A stretch of DNA of 64,000 nt from Hamadaea flava. GTDB lineage: Bacteria > Actinomycetota > Actinomycetes > Mycobacteriales > Micromonosporaceae. A program made the position numbers and the translations under genes. Below are positions 63,257 to 64,000 of the stretch, piece after piece. Numbering within the stretch: the first letter of the stretch is position 1; each line of letters begins with the position of its first letter. The notes below the pieces were generated by a model that did not search any database, was not told where the DNA came from, and worked only from the letters and a program-made list of their open reading frames with translations. Location of the stretch: NCBI RefSeq assembly GCF_024172085.1, contig NZ_JAMZDZ010000001.1, positions 8,184,001-8,248,000 on the forward strand, written 5' to 3'.

Positions 63257-64000
63257 TCAGGTGCCCGACGTGTACAGCGCGGCGATCTCGCTCGCGCTCA
63301 GGGCACGGCTGTAGAGGCGCAGGCCGTCGACCGCGCCGTCGAGGTACGGGTCGGCGTACTGCGAGCGGCCGATCCGGTTGGCGGTGGTGCTGCCCAGGCT
63401 GGCCGGGGTCAGGGTCAGCCCGGTGCTGCGGGCGACCTCCGCGCCGTTGACGTAGAGGACGCCGACCGCGCCGTTGAGGGTCACCGCGACGTGCGTCCAC
63501 GCGCCGGTGGGTAGCGCCGCCGGGGCGTTGATCCGCTGCTCGCCGCCGGAGCCGCTGGTGGTGATGGCGAACCGGGCGGTGCCCGAGCTGCTGCGCGGGG
63601 TCAAGAACATGTTGGCCGTCGTGCTGCTGCCGAAGTCGAACACCCGCGACCAGCTCGTCAGGGTGTCGATGCGGACCCAGGTCGCCACGGTCGCGGCGGC
63701 CGCTCCGGCGAGGATCCCGGCCGGCAGGGTGACGTAGCCGGTCGAGCCGTTGAGGTCGACGGCGTTGCCGCCGCGCCCGGCCACCCACGCGGTGCCGCCG
63801 GCCAGCGTCGCGGTCTTGCCGTTGCCGGTCGCGTCCGCGGCCGTCGTGCCGCTGGTCTCGTCGAACTTGTACCAGGCCACGAACTCCGGCAGCGGCTGCG
63901 CCGAGGTGACGTTCCAGTACACCGTGTACCGCTGGTGGTGCATCTTGTAGAACGGCAGCAGCGTCACCGTGCCGGTGCTGGCGGTCGCCGTGTACTGCAA
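63257..64000 (-). CDS. GH127-like beta-L-arabinofuranosidase C-terminus with LamG domain (5' truncated)
   Basis: The frame is open to the window edge; 247 residues are seen. The first part TVTLLPFYKMHHQRYTVYWNVT is the characteristic end of GH127 (DUF1680) enzymes. A LamG_3/concanavalin-type module follows (LPEFVAWYKFDETSGTTAADATGNGKTATL, YVTLPAGILAGAAAATVATWVRID, GAWTHVAVTLNGAVGVLYVNGAEVA, GAVDGLRLYSRALSASEIAALY), often a carbohydrate-binding unit. GH127 removes terminal beta-L-arabinofuranose, as on extensins and arabinans. Same direction as the MGH1-like gene. Confidence 0.85.
   Translation of the reverse strand: MQYTATASTGTVTLLPFYKMHHQRYTVYWNVTSAQPLPEFVAWYKFDETSGTTAADATGNGKTATLAGGTAWVAGRGGNAVDLNGSTGYVTLPAGILAGAAAATVATWVRIDTLTSWSRVFDFGSSTTANMFLTPRSSSGTARFAITTSGSGGEQRINAPAALPTGAWTHVAVTLNGAVGVLYVNGAEVARSTGLTLTPASLGSTTANRIGRSQYADPYLDGAVDGLRLYSRALSASEIAALYTSGT

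Noticed and set aside
1-64000. tRNA, rRNA, transposase or phage genes
   Set aside because: I found no cloverleaf-like sequence, rRNA segment, DDE transposase or integrase motif in either strand by reading; a tRNA covariance search would settle it.

Overview
The window comes from a high-GC actinobacterium, most likely a member of the Micromonosporaceae. This rests on the very high GC content, frequent GTG starts, many leaderless promoters (TANNNT 6-7 nt before the start codon), GATC-edged intergenic hairpins, and actinobacterial families (ECF41 sigma with SnoaL domain, CGNR regulators, DUF2795, C-terminal-Cys leader peptide). I saw no rRNA, tRNA, CRISPR array, transposase or prophage gene; it reads as ordinary chromosome rich in accessory metabolism.

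Layout. 1-4.7 kb: end of a sugar ABC transporter coupled to a GH116 glycosidase, an 81-bp repeat of hairpins, RbsD and a Tat-exported esterase; the last two share a LacI-type operator. 4.7-13.7 kb: small regulator/enzyme modules (PadR-membrane protein-GNAT; an arginase-like gene opposite a CGNR regulator; a thioredoxin-like protein; a divergent ECF41 sigma/membrane-protein pair with matched promoters; MarR-BKACE opposite DoxX). 13.7-19.9 kb: an MFS transporter, then a divergent GntR regulator and an operon of GH9, SIS-isomerase and BadF-type kinase that looks like amino-sugar (glucosamine oligosaccharide) use. 20-27.5 kb: secreted C39-like protein, XRE regulator with a large palindromic operator, and an ABC-2 exporter (one permease carries a large extracytoplasmic lectin-like insert) opposite a DesK/NarL-type two-component system. 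27.5-33 kb: one 1,817-residue single-chain acyl-CoA carboxylase. 33-40.9 kb: deacetylase-like lipoprotein, RsbW-like kinase, MprF/LysX-like three-gene operon, and a divergently arranged OmpR/histidine kinase pair.

40.9-52 kb: membrane proteins, P450 with SDR, CorA, serine hydrolase, TPR-aspartyl protease, a SnoaL-LUD fusion, and a tiny RRxHVD...CCR leader peptide ahead of an unknown gene. 52-53.5 kb: a secreted metzincin-like protease with ricin-type lectin domain interrupted by one in-frame amber codon. 54-57.1 kb: a compact accessory chaperone operon (J-like/TPR/membrane protein, lid-less Hsp70, GrpE-like). 57.2-64 kb: aminopeptidase N and two secreted glycoside hydrolases (GH63/MGH1-like with discoidin domains; C-terminus of a GH127-like arabinofuranosidase with LamG domain).

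Carbohydrate capture is the recurring theme (GH116, GH9, GH127, MGH1-like, ABC importer, RbsD, kinase, isomerase). The candidates for something little described are the accessory Hsp70 operon at 53993-57100, the leader-peptide-controlled gene at 51412-51981, the lectin-bearing ABC-2 permease at 23007-24524, and the GH9/SIS/kinase operon at 15926-19310. Convergent gene ends are often closed by long perfect hairpins without a T-tract.
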